Shown here piece after piece: positions 50,611-60,600 of a DNA stretch of 64,000 bases. The translations under genes were made by a program, and so were the position numbers. Position 1 is the first letter of the stretch. Every line of letters starts with the position of its first letter. The notes beneath the pieces were generated by a model that ran no database searches, was not told the DNA's origin, and saw nothing but the letters and a program-made list of their open reading frames with translations. Source of the stretch: DATHCB01 sp035319765 (GTDB lineage Archaea; Thermoproteota; Bathyarchaeia; Bathyarchaeales; SOJC01); NCBI GenBank assembly GCA_035319765.1, contig DATHCB010000147.1, forward strand, positions 13,157 to 77,156, read 5' to 3'.

Positions 50611-51160
50611 CTTTCATCAAAAAAACTAAACCAAGCAAGACTTAAAAAGAAAGTTTCAAACGAAAAGTAAGAAGGCCCCCCAAATATTACTATTCTCGCA
50701 CTATACTCGGTCTCGTAAGAAGGCCTATATTAGCAGTTAGCCAAAGTTTATCTTGAGCGCCAATCTCGCCAAATAACCAAAAGAAAACCGCCTCTGAAGA
50801 GAGAAAGAAAGCCCCTTGCTCCAACGCTGGGAAGAGAGAGTTCTCCCCTCCTCTCCTCCCTTCCCAGCAAAAATGTTGCGAAAAGATTTTTGGAAGAGCA
50901 AACGCATTGGACAGAACCAAAAAAGTAGCCTTTTAATTAGAACGTAAATGATGTAAGAAGCGTTTCCATCTGGATTTCTTCTGTCGTCTGTCGTTTAGTG
51001 CCTCAAAGAGGGCATTAAAAATCGTGTAGCGTTCGAAATTCGGATCTTTCTTGCGCTTGCTGGTCACGAGGTTTCACCACACAATTCCTCTCGGAAGGCT
51101 ATTTCAAAGATATTCTCTCTACGGATTATAGTGGCGCCAAAAATATGCGAAAATGCGTGG
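50611..51160. other. Intergenic region with hairpin
   Basis: 550 bases between the tiny membrane ORF and tRNA-Lys. It contains a hairpin at 50826-50868 and short sequences shared with the hairpin region near 40.7 kb. No protein gene is supported. Confidence 0.45.
50826..50868 (+). ncRNA. Candidate structured RNA hairpin
   Basis: GCTGGGAAG (50826-50834) pairs perfectly with CTTCCCAGC (50860-50868) around a pyrimidine-rich loop; read on the other strand the loop shows AGGGAGGAGA. CTGAAGAGAGAA lies 32 bases upstream and TTGCGA nine bases downstream, matching the order at 40733-40792. Confidence 0.3.
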
Positions 51161-51254
51161 CGGGCCCGCCGGGAATTGAACCCGGGACCCCCGGATTAAA
51201 AGTCCGGTGCTTTAGACGCTATTTCGGGCTCTGTCCTTGCTGAGCTACGGGCCC
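51158..51254 (-). tRNA. tRNA-Lys (TTT) with a 19-nt D-stem intron, CCA encoded
   Basis: Minus strand: exon 1 51254-51231, intron 51230-51212, exon 2 51211-51161, CCA 51160-51158. Acceptor GGGCCCG/CGGGCCC, spliced D-arm GCTC / AGCAAGGACA / GAGC, anticodon arm CCGGA / CTTTTAA / TCCGG (TTT), T-arm CCGGG / TTCAATT / CCCGG, discriminator G. Without removal of the 19 bases, about 20 bases would separate the D-arm and anticodon stem. Confidence 0.92.
51212..51230 (-). other. Non-canonical tRNA intron (position 22/23 of tRNA-Lys)
   Basis: Central helix GGAC (exon) with GTCT (intron end), 3-nt bulges AGA and AAA on opposite strands. Cutting after the second base of each bulge gives exactly GAGCA before the anticodon stem. 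The intron is AGCCCGAAATAGCGTCTAA; its inner helix is only GC/GC. Confidence 0.82.
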
Positions 51255-51347
51255 CTTCTTGGAATTCCGTGAGTATCTGAATTGGCTGATTATATATATC
51301 TTCTGAGCGTGGACTTTCGCTGCGTAGATCCTTTTACAAAGTAACGA

Positions 51348-52109
51348 TTAGTACGTGTATTGGTCGCCTGCAACGAAGATTCTTTCAAGAGCCGTATTAA
51401 GGTTCAGCAGGCCTTCATTAGTTTTTGCCGAAATCGGTGTTAGCGGGAACCTCAAGCCAAGCTGATATATCGCATGCATCATTTTGCGGCTTAGTAGGCG
51501 TTTCGTTCCATCAAGTTTTTCGTCTATCGCATGTTCCAGCATCTCTGGTTTTGCTGACCAGTCAATTATCGTATTCATGTCTTCCGGTGCGAGTAGGTCT
51601 GTTTTGGAAAGTACAGGAACTTGCGGAATTAGGAAACGATTGTGAACCGCTGATGAAAGGAACAGGTTCGAGATATAGTTTAATGGATTGAGCGAGAATA
51701 GGGAGTCGAACAAGTAGAGAATGGCCTTTGGTTGTTTTGTCAATTCTGTCACGATAAAGGGGCCACTTTCCCTGAAAGCGAATAGTTCCATTTGTCCGGG
51801 CGTGTCGACAACTAGTACGTCGGGGTTTAGATCGTCTGCATCCCTAGCGATCGTCTCTATCTGGTCGGCGATCAGGTCTGCGGCCATGACCAGTGCACCA
51901 TTTGGACCCAGCCCGTATTTGTTCATCAATTCTTCTATGTTAATATAGTCGCGAATATCGATATCCGGCGTGTATGGTAGTTTCAATACCCCTGGATCCA
52001 AGTTGGCTGTGGCAACGTCCTGTTTTGCAGTTTTTAGCCATTCCGTGTATGCCGCCGTAAGAAGCGACTTTCCAGAACCTGCTGTACCTATTAAAAAGGC
52101 TGTGTTCAT
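51348..52109 (-). CDS. GPN-loop GTPase
   Basis: A 253-residue homodimeric GTPase of the GPN family, related to eukaryotic factors for RNA polymerase assembly. G1 is GTAGSGKS (8-15), the diagnostic loop is YGLGPNGAL with GPN at 68-70, G3 is VDTPGQMELF, and G4-like LSKTDLL. ATG 52109 matches the family start; the open frame to 52238 adds a basic, unconserved-looking leader. It lies just downstream, on the same strand, of the RNA polymerase gene cluster, after a 770-base gap. Confidence 0.92.
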   Translation of the reverse strand: MNTAFLIGTAGSGKSLLTAAYTEWLKTAKQDVATANLDPGVLKLPYTPDIDIRDYINIEELMNKYGLGPNGALVMAADLIADQIETIARDADDLNPDVLVVDTPGQMELFAFRESGPFIVTELTKQPKAILYLFDSLFSLNPLNYISNLFLSSAVHNRFLIPQVPVLSKTDLLAPEDMNTIIDWSAKPEMLEHAIDEKLDGTKRLLSRKMMHAIYQLGLRFPLTPISAKTNEGLLNLNTALERIFVAGDQYTY

Positions 52110-52881
52110 CAATGTTTCCTTATGATTACGGTTTATTCCACGTTTATTTTGGTTTCTGTTTAGAGATTCCCATTTTCGATGTACATTGAGCATGGTAAGA
52201 AGGCTCTTACGATTTACGATATGTTTTTTCCAAAACACATGTTGAGAAGAGAATGAAAAGGAGGAGTGAAAAGAAGATGGATTTTATTGGATCTTCTCAT
52301 TGCTGAACGAAAGCGTCTATGCTTGGATATTCACTCCGCCCAGAGAGAATGTGTCGCTATAGGAAAGAATTCCAGTGTCTGATGATGCCATAATTGCCGA
52401 CGAACGTATATGGAATTCTCCCGATCTTAAGCAATTTACGAAGGAGAAAAGGATTCCGATTCACTGCCTAGAAGATTGCTTACAAATTCACTACTAAAAC
52501 GAATTTGGTAACGATTTTAGATCTTCTGGAAGGCCCATTCTTGGTCGCTTTTCAGAACTTTAGTGGTTCGATTAGTTCAGGATTAGTTCTGTCCAACTGT
52601 ACATTCTAGTGCCTAGAGCCTCATTCCGAAACATTCAAACGAGCGTCAACAACATTCTCATGTTTCTCAGCGTCGGGAAAGTGCCGCACTGCATGTGCAC
52701 TTCAATTCATACATGATTCGGATAGCCATAACATGCTAAACTGCTTCAACATTCTTTCATTGCTCTCTTTGAAGTACAACCGCCACAAATCCAGAGAGTT
52801 GATTCCTTTGGATACTTGCACGGCATGCGTACGCTGTCTTAAATGATGATATCAGTTGTGATATGAAAGAAGTTGCCTATT
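52110..52881. other. Long intergenic region without recognised gene
   Basis: About 770 bases between nusA and the GPN GTPase. In most archaea ribosomal protein S12 and S7 genes follow nusA; neither is here. The stretch lacks ORFs with convincing codon structure and no tRNA was found. It could hold unrecognised RNA or decayed sequence. Confidence 0.5.
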
Positions 52882-53319
52882 CTAGGTTATGGAAACATTC
52901 TGTATCTGAAAATACCTCTTGGCCAGAAACCGGATTCTCTCGGCATTTTTCCCATTTTTGCCAATGGCCACACCCTTGTCCTTCGGGTTCACAGAGACGA
53001 CGGCGATGGTTTTCCCGTCGGGGCGCTCACTGATCCGAATCTCCTTAATCCTCGCAGGTTTCAAAGCATTCTTAATGAACTGCTGAGGGTTCTCCGCATA
53101 CTCGATGATCTCATGCTTCTTGTTCGTCATTCTTTCCAACATACGAATATTCTTACCTTGCCTCCCAACTGCCATGCCGATATCCCCTTCCTTAACGATA
53201 ACAATCACACGGCTCGCTGGTTCATCTACGATGCAGTCCTTCACCGTAGCGCCAGTGACGCTTTCAAAAAGAGCGATGTATCTCATTTCGTCGCTAGTGA
53301 ACTTGATGCCGCTCGTCAT
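52882..53319 (-). CDS. nusA: NusA-like transcription factor (KH domains)
   Basis: A 145-residue archaeal NusA consisting of two KH domains and lacking the bacterial N-terminal and S1 domains. KH1 has DIGMAVGRQGKNIRMLE and KH2 has GVAIGKNGKNAERIRFLA, both with the RNA-gripping G-x-x-G. It sits last in the rpoB-rpoA-rpl30e-nusA series, five bases after L30e, the usual archaeal order. Confidence 0.93.
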   Translation of the reverse strand: MTSGIKFTSDEMRYIALFESVTGATVKDCIVDEPASRVIVIVKEGDIGMAVGRQGKNIRMLERMTNKKHEIIEYAENPQQFIKNALKPARIKEIRISERPDGKTIAVVSVNPKDKGVAIGKNGKNAERIRFLAKRYFQIQNVSIT

Positions 53320-53324
53320 TCACG

Positions 53325-53807
53325 TCACGCGTCCTCGTTGTCCTCTTCAGCGTACTCTCCACTTCCTTCTTCTGCTTCGCCTGTTTCTTCAAATTGCTCC
53401 TCAGTTTCCCTCTCTTCTTCCTCTTCAGCACCCTCATACCCAACTTCTTGACCAGTTCTCAGAGGCTCAAAAGGTGCTTCTTCAATTTCCTCTTCTTCCA
53501 AAGAAGGTTGTTCACCAAGCTTAAGAATATCCGAATCGCCCGGCTCCTTAACCGAAAGTGCAGAAACCATGAAAGGCTTCCCGCATGCCATACCTAAGTC
53601 TATGCTGGTTCCCTTGTAAACCACAATGTTCACGCCTGAAAGCCTACCATAATACTCTATGTCACCGCGAGCATTTATCGGGCAGTTCGCGGCGACCACG
53701 ATAAGCTTGGCTTTCCCAGACTGTGCATTCTTGACAGCTTCGTTAGCGCCCAACACAACTTTGCCAGTTTTTACCGCAGTGCCGATAGCTTTGTCAACGT
53801 CAATCAT
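53325..53807 (-). CDS. rpl30e: Ribosomal protein L30e with an unusual acidic C-terminal extension
   Basis: The first ~97 residues are a normal L30e/L7Ae-fold protein (GKVVLGANEAVKNAQSGKAK, VVAANCP, GTSIDLGMACGKPF). The next 60 or so are extra: 28 of the last 60 residues are Glu or Asp and only two are basic, so the tail is probably disordered and strongly negative. L30e is usually about 100 residues. It overlaps the rpoA stop by four bases and precedes nusA by five, so it is coupled to RNA polymerase expression. Confidence 0.9.
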   Translation of the reverse strand: MIDVDKAIGTAVKTGKVVLGANEAVKNAQSGKAKLIVVAANCPINARGDIEYYGRLSGVNIVVYKGTSIDLGMACGKPFMVSALSVKEPGDSDILKLGEQPSLEEEEIEEAPFEPLRTGQEVGYEGAEEEEERETEEQFEETGEAEEGSGEYAEEDNEDA

Positions 53808-56800
53808 TCTTCGCCTGCCTCATCATTAGTCGTAACTTTTGTATTTGTTTGTGGTAAAGTAGACATGTAAAGGTCAACTAAGCCAGTGCCAATGGGTATT
53901 GCTTGCCCAACTATAACATTTTCGGTAACACCCTTCAGAGGATCAGCCTCGCCCTTAATGGCCGCGTCAACGATGTTAGGGATGGTTATTTCGAAAGCCG
54001 CGCGCGCCAAAACGCTTGACTTCTCTCCACTAATGCCATGCCTGCCGATCTGCCGAACATCGCCAGTTGCCACCATCATATCTGCGACCAGCATTACGTG
54101 ACGAATATCAACGTCCAACCCCTGCTCTTCGAGTACGCCCATCGCCTCTTTAATAATAGCGTTTCTTGCCGCTTCGATACCCAAAGTCTTCGCGATCTCA
54201 TGAACGTGGTTAGTCGTGGTCCTCGTTGGGTCTATGCCTGGAATCTCCAAGACTCTGGAGAGATTAGAACCATCGGTGCGAATAACCCACTCGCCCTTCT
54301 CCTCACTTACAAGAACCCGACTGATATTGGGCACGCCTTTTACCAAATGATTAGTGACCTTATTTAGAAGCTTCTTTAGATCCGTAGTCTTCTTAGGTTT
54401 AATTCTCGCAGTTTTCTCCTTAACCTTTACTTCAGTGTTTGGAAAACTAAGTGCGCCCTCTAATTCCTCTTGAGAGACACCACGTTCCTTCATCAGTCCA
54501 GGGCTGAGCTCGATGACTACGTCTTCCTCAACTGGATCGTCAAAAATCGTTTTGGCGATGTCTTCAACGGTAGTTGCAATTATCTCACGCGCAACCTCGG
54601 TGGCTTTCTCTTTGCTCTTACCTTGATCTTTCTCCAGATAAATAGTCATAATCGGCGTTGAAGGGATACGCCTTGCGTCTACGATTTCGATAAGGCGAGG
54701 CAAACCCAGAGTAACGTTTTGTTCTCTCACACCGGCATAATGAAAAGTTCTGAGCGTCATTTGAGTTCCAGGTTCGCCGATGGATTGCGCCGCGACTATG
54801 CCGACGGCCTCCCCAGGCTCTACCAACGCGCGCTTGTAATTGTCTACTGTTAAACGTATCGCTTGATCAACTCCCTCTTTGCTGAAGTTGGCTTTAGTCA
54901 ACTGCTTCCTCAATTGATCAACGAGTATCGGTGTGAGTTGCGATTCCACTTTCCCAAGCTCTTTTTCGATGTACTCCAATTCCGCTGCTCGTTTCGTCTG
55001 AATGGATATTCTCAACTGATCTAATAGACGACTCACATTGACGGCTTTACTGTGGTCGCTCTTCGCTGGGTCAACACCGTCCTCTCCATAAACGAACTGT
55101 ATGATGTCGCCGGTAGAGCTTCGCACCGTTTCGTCATATTCAACACGAAGATGTTCCAAGGCGTTTATCAATCGTCTCTGCATGTATCCACTCTGTTGCG
55201 TCCGTACAGCAGTATCCACCAATCCTTCTCGCCCCCCAGTAGCGTGGAAAAAGAACTCCATAGAATCTAATCCAGACTGATAAGATGAGTAAACGAACCC
55301 CCTAGCTTTAGGAGAAGGGTCACCAACCCTAAAGTGAGGCAAGGCTCTGCCAAGATAACCTCGTGTGATGCGTTTGCCACGAACAGACTGCTGCCCAACG
55401 CAAGCTGCCATCTGCCCAATATTCAGACTAGAACCACGAGCGCCGGTTCGAGTCATTATAATGCCTGAGTTTTCAAGGCTGAAGTCTTCGTCAGCAATCT
55501 TGCCAGCATCATCTCTAGCATGAGCCAACTCGTTCATAACGTAGATCTCGAACGATTCTTCCAGAGTTTGACCCGGTAGCCGTTCCAACGTCTCTTTTCG
55601 GTATTTTTCGATTAATTCCGTAACGTTATCTTCGAATTTCTGTGTTGATTTTTGGATCCTCTGTCTCGCTGTAGGAGAAAGCTCCAATTCGTCGTACGAG
55701 TAGGTGAAGCCACGCATAGTTATAAATCGTTTTAGAAGTCGGCATATCTTGTTCAAAAATTCTCTTCCAGTTTCTGTTCCATAGTCTTTTATGATTCTGT
55801 GGAGAATGCTTTCTGACTGTTCTGCACCTATAGAGCGTCTGTCGATAACTCCGCTTTTTAGAACCCCGTCTTTTATGACCACGTAGGCGTCGTATTGACA
55901 TTCCTCTTCAAGACATTTCGTGCAACTTTGGCAAATGGTCGCTTTTAGGCTATAGTTGAAGTCTTTCGGTAGAAAGAGACTGAAAATTTGCTTTCCCGCC
56001 CACAATTGCTCGGGTTTCTTGAATTCTGGTTCAGGCAATGGCCCATCATAACCTGCAGAAGACAATAAACGAAGAACCTCCTCCTTTGTTAGACGGTTCG
56101 ACTTTCTAGTGAAGACGTACGCTGCCGTGATGAAATCTCGGATAGCGCCTATTATAGGTCCTCCAAATCTCGGGGAAAGAATCTGATCCTGAACCTGCAT
56201 CAGTAGGCGGGCTTCCGTTTGAGCCTCCTCGCTTTGAGGAACGTGAAGATTCATCTCATCACCATCAAAGTCCGCGTTGTAGGGAGGGCAGACGCAAAGG
56301 TGCAGGCGAAAAGTCTTGTAGGGCATAACCCGAACGTAGTGAGCCATGATTGACATTCTGTGAAGCGAAGGCTGACGGTTGAAAATGGCGATATCACCAT
56401 CTCTTAGATGACGTTCCACAAGGAAGCCTGGCTCTAGCGCTTGCGCGACTTTGCTTTTATCAACGACAAACTCTAACCGAATCCTCTTGCCATCAGGTAG
56501 AATAACATAGAGAGCGCCTGGATACGTCTCCGGGCCATTGAGCACTAGTTTTCGCATTTCTTCAATATTCCATTCAGTTACCTTGTCTGGCATTGATAGG
56601 CGAGTTGCAACTTCCAAAGGGACACCAACTTCGTTTATGTCCAGATTAGGATCTGGGGAAACGACGGTTCTCGCGGAAAAGTCTACACGTTTGCCTGAAA
56701 GATTGCTTCTGAAACGGCCTTCTTTGCCCTTCAACCTTTGGGAGAGTGTCTTAAGAGCTCTGCCGGAACGGTGTCTGGCTGGAGGAATACCTGAGGCTTC

Positions 56801-57655
56801 GTTGTTGAAGTACGTAGTAACGTGGTACTGCAACAGTTCGGAAAGGTCTTGAATGATGAGTGTTGGAGCGCCTGCTTCCATATTTTCCTTTAAACGCTGA
56901 TTAATGCGGATAACGTCGACTAGCTTGTGTGTCAAATCGTCCTCAGATCGTATGCCAGATTCAAGAGTGATTGACGGACGAACGTAAACAGGCGGAACGG
57001 GCAAAACCTGAAGAATCATCCACTCAGGGCGCGCTGTCAAGGGGTTGAATCCATACAGTTCAAGGTCGTCGTTAGGTATGCGTTCAAGCCGTTCGCGGAT
57101 CATGCTCGGAGTAAGGCGCTGAGCGCCCTCCTCGGAGATTTCATGGAATGATGTGGGTTTCGTGAACTCAAGCTTGTACTGCACGGTAGCGCAGTGTGGG
57201 CATTCATTTCCCTTTGCCTCGTCCAAAATCTTCTTGTAAAACTCATCTGGCACTATCCCGAGCATCTTTTTGGCACGAACAAGTCTAGCCTTCAATCTGA
57301 TAACTCGCTCAGGGGCCAGTAGGATGCGACCGCAGTTTCGACATGTTGAATTTAAAAGATTCTGGATTATTTTTGTAAATTCAATATGAATTACTGGCAC
57401 GGCGAGCTCGATGTGACCGAAGTGCCCAGGACAGCGAATGGCTGTGTTGCCGCATGTCTTGCACCTTTGCCGTGGCTCAAGTGTGCCGAGTCGTCCATCC
57501 ATTAAACCTGACGTGATTGGAGCACCGTCTTCGTCGTAAGTGTCTGCCGTTTGGATTTCAGCAACAGAAAGTTTACGTATCTCTTGTGGCGATAAGAGTC
57601 CGAAACGGAGTTCTTCAATAACTTTGTGAACTGCTTCTTCTGACGCTGCCGCCAT
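53804..57655 (-). CDS. rpoA: DNA-directed RNA polymerase, unsplit largest subunit (A' + A'')
   Basis: A 1283-residue single polypeptide spanning both A' and A'', which are separate genes in most archaea. The zinc-binding N-terminus (CKTCGNTAIRCPGHFGH) and the catalytic NADFDGDEMN come from A'; EPGEAVGIVAAQSIGEPG and the trigger-loop MTLRTFHYAGV region come from A''. There is no stop or internal re-start near the usual split. It follows rpoB by one base and overlaps L30e by four. Confidence 0.97.
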   Translation of the reverse strand: MAAASEEAVHKVIEELRFGLLSPQEIRKLSVAEIQTADTYDEDGAPITSGLMDGRLGTLEPRQRCKTCGNTAIRCPGHFGHIELAVPVIHIEFTKIIQNLLNSTCRNCGRILLAPERVIRLKARLVRAKKMLGIVPDEFYKKILDEAKGNECPHCATVQYKLEFTKPTSFHEISEEGAQRLTPSMIRERLERIPNDDLELYGFNPLTARPEWMILQVLPVPPVYVRPSITLESGIRSEDDLTHKLVDVIRINQRLKENMEAGAPTLIIQDLSELLQYHVTTYFNNEASGIPPARHRSGRALKTLSQRLKGKEGRFRSNLSGKRVDFSARTVVSPDPNLDINEVGVPLEVATRLSMPDKVTEWNIEEMRKLVLNGPETYPGALYVILPDGKRIRLEFVVDKSKVAQALEPGFLVERHLRDGDIAIFNRQPSLHRMSIMAHYVRVMPYKTFRLHLCVCPPYNADFDGDEMNLHVPQSEEAQTEARLLMQVQDQILSPRFGGPIIGAIRDFITAAYVFTRKSNRLTKEEVLRLLSSAGYDGPLPEPEFKKPEQLWAGKQIFSLFLPKDFNYSLKATICQSCTKCLEEECQYDAYVVIKDGVLKSGVIDRRSIGAEQSESILHRIIKDYGTETGREFLNKICRLLKRFITMRGFTYSYDELELSPTARQRIQKSTQKFEDNVTELIEKYRKETLERLPGQTLEESFEIYVMNELAHARDDAGKIADEDFSLENSGIIMTRTGARGSSLNIGQMAACVGQQSVRGKRITRGYLGRALPHFRVGDPSPKARGFVYSSYQSGLDSMEFFFHATGGREGLVDTAVRTQQSGYMQRRLINALEHLRVEYDETVRSSTGDIIQFVYGEDGVDPAKSDHSKAVNVSRLLDQLRISIQTKRAAELEYIEKELGKVESQLTPILVDQLRKQLTKANFSKEGVDQAIRLTVDNYKRALVEPGEAVGIVAAQSIGEPGTQMTLRTFHYAGVREQNVTLGLPRLIEIVDARRIPSTPIMTIYLEKDQGKSKEKATEVAREIIATTVEDIAKTIFDDPVEEDVVIELSPGLMKERGVSQEELEGALSFPNTEVKVKEKTARIKPKKTTDLKKLLNKVTNHLVKGVPNISRVLVSEEKGEWVIRTDGSNLSRVLEIPGIDPTRTTTNHVHEIAKTLGIEAARNAIIKEAMGVLEEQGLDVDIRHVMLVADMMVATGDVRQIGRHGISGEKSSVLARAAFEITIPNIVDAAIKGEADPLKGVTENVIVGQAIPIGTGLVDLYMSTLPQTNTKVTTNDEAGEE

Positions 57656-57656
57656 T

Positions 57657-60600
57657 TTAGGCTCTCTCCTCCAACTTGAGCCGTGGGGCTATGCAAAGAC
57701 TCATCAGTTCCTGCAAAAGAAGCTTAAACGCGTATGAGATTATTATTGGAGAAATCTGAGCCCTATCCTCGCACTCACGACAGATGTATCGACGCTGTTT
57801 AATGTCATAGTATGCCACGTATCCGCAGTTTTCGCACACATACAGGAGATACTTGTCAGATTCCTCTAGCAGACGATCCCGCAATAATAGCGCCGCACCA
57901 TGCCCAATTAGGCAATCTCGCTCCATCTCTCCGAATCGGAGACCTCCACCTCTCGCTCTGCCCTCAGTAGGCTGCCGAGTTAGCATCTGCACTTGGCCGC
58001 GTGCTCGAGCGTGAATCTTGTCTGCCACCATATGGTGTAGCTTTTGGTAATACACGACTCCCATGAAGACGTCTGCGATGAATTTCTCACCAGTGGTGCC
58101 GCTGTAGAAGACTTCACGGCCTGTGTGGCTAAAACCGAGTTTGACCAGTTCTTGCTTCAACTCCTCAGGTCTCTCATTAGAAAACGGTGTGCCATCTACT
58201 GGTTTGCCCCTTGCTGCAGCGACTTTTCCGGCCATTGATTCCAAGAACTGTCCAATGGTCATCCTCGATGGAATGGCGTGAGGGTTTATTATTATATCTG
58301 GAACTAGACCGTCTTCTGTGAAGGGCATGTCTTCCTGTGGCACGAGCATTCCGACGACGCCTTTCTGACCGTGACGGGACGCGAACTTGTCGCCCAATTC
58401 CGGAATTCGTTGGTCACGCACTCTGACTTTGACAAGCTTGCTCCCTTCATGGGTTTCAGTCAGGAAAACGCCGTCGACCGTCCCGACCTCGGAAGAACGC
58501 ATGTCGACCGATGTATCCCGCATTGAGGGTCCTCTGACTTCGAATTCCTTGTACTCTTCAAGAAACCTTGGCGGACTGGTGCGACCGATCAGCACGTCTC
58601 CGCCTACGACGGCAACCTCGGGACTTACGATGCCATCAGGCTCGATAAGCCTGTAATATTGTTCACCACGGTATCCTCTGATGCCAGGCTCTGGCACCAC
58701 GAATTTGTCTTTGAGCCCACCCAAGTATTGGCGACACTCAGCTTCGTAGATGCGGTAGAAAGTCGAGCGGCACATTCCTCTTTCGACAGAGGCTTTGTTG
58801 AATATTAAGGCGTCTTCCATATTGTAGCCTTCGAAGGAAAGTATGGCCACCAGACAGTTTTGTCCCGATGGACGGTGTTTGTAGCCAACGATGTCCATAG
58901 GCTTTGTCTGAACTAAAGGCATTTGAGGATAATGCAAAACATGTGAGCGAGAATCAACGCGGTTGAGGAAGTTTGTTGCAAAGATGCCGAGTGCCTGTTT
59001 AGCCATGGCTGCTTCGTAGGAATTGCGCGGTGATTGATTATGCTCGGGGTAAGGAATTATCGAAGCGCATATCCCAAGTATAGTGTAGGTTGCTATTTCC
59101 GCGTGAGTATGATCCTTACTTATGCTGTCAAGACCTAGGGCGATGTAAGTATTTTCTTCTTCTTCGGCATCCAGATATTCGACTATGCCGTATTTAATTA
59201 GATCTTCCCACATCCATTCTCCTGAGCGAATCTTTTCAATATGTTCCTGTTGAAGTTTCGGCACGGCATTCTCAACGATCACAAGCGGGCGACGCACACG
59301 TCCTTCATCACAGTTTATGTAGACTTCGTCTTTTTCTCCCAAGTTTTTGGCGAAGTAAGCGATGTTCATCTCGGTCGAAATCTCGCCTTTTCTGCGCCTG
59401 TCTCTGATTTCATCAACAAGTGCCTTTGGATCTGCCGAGTAGCCAAGCAGAGTGCCGTCAATGAACACTTTTGCACCAGAAAGTCGCGTGGTTTCATCTG
59501 CTTCGCCAGCTAGAACAACGCCGGTGCGGAAAAGAAAGCTCTTCATCTTTTCGGCGTTAGCTGAAACAGACATACAAGCCGATAGTGCAAGGTTTTTCAC
59601 CAAGCCGCAGTTTGAGCCTTCTGGAGTTTCGTTTGGGCACAGGCGTCCCCAATGCGTAGGGTGTAGGTCTCGCGCTTCGAAGTTGGGCTGGCTGCGGCTC
59701 AGAGGTGACTGCATTCGACGCAGGTGGCTTAGTGATGAAACGTGATTAGTGCGGTCCAAGAGTTGTGTCACGCCTACTCTGCCACGTCCCCAATTTCCCG
59801 TAGCTAGCGCGTGTTGGAGACGTTCCGTGATTATGCCTGGGCGAACGGCAGCTGATACAGTGATCATTTGTCGCTTCATACCCATTCTTTCGAGCTGGTA
59901 TTTTATGTCGCGACAGAGATTCCGGAAGGCGATGCGAAAGAGGTCTGCCAACAAGGGTCCTGCGAGTTTCAGGCGTTTGTTCTTGAAGTGGTCTTTGTCG
60001 TCTGGTTTTCGCTTGCCAAGCTTGAGTTCAATGGCACGGCATGCCATTTCAGCCATAAAGAGAGCTTTGTCTTGTCTCTGTTCTTTGGTTCTACCAATAT
60101 GAGGCAAAAAGTTGCGATCCAAAATGCTCTCGGCTTTCTGCATACGGTACTCTTCGACTTGTCCGTGAGCTACTCTGTTGCCTATGTATAGTAATGCTTC
60201 TTTTATGGTTTCTACTCCGACGGCTTTTTCGAAAGAGGAGTCGAGCACGTTCTGTATTGTCTTATCGGGGGATACTGACTCGGCGATTTCTTTGTCTGAC
60301 TTGAGCCCTAGCGCACGCATCAGCGCAACGAATGGGATTTCAGTTGGGACGCCAGGCATTGAAACGTACACGGCACCATCTGATTTTATTCTCAGTTCTA
60401 TTCTCGCTCTGAAGCCCACTGTCGTGGAAAAGATCTTGGCTTGATATACTGGTGTGGCGCCGCGGTCGTCAATGTCTACGAGTATTCTGTTGGGCGCGAG
60501 GTCTTCGAGTGCGACGATTACGCGTTCTGAGCCGTTTATAATAAAGTAGCCGCCTGTGTCGTTTGGGTCTTCTCCGTAGGCGATGAGTTCGTCAGGCGAA

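Noticed and set aside
50690..50920. 76-codon minus-strand frame over the 50.8-kb hairpin
   Set aside because: It crosses a perfect inverted repeat and shows no domain or membrane pattern; a structured element explains the sequence better.
52873..53451. A 192-codon plus-strand open frame with a serine-rich tail
   Set aside because: It is antisense to nusA and the acidic tail of L30e; the serine run is the complement of the Glu codons.
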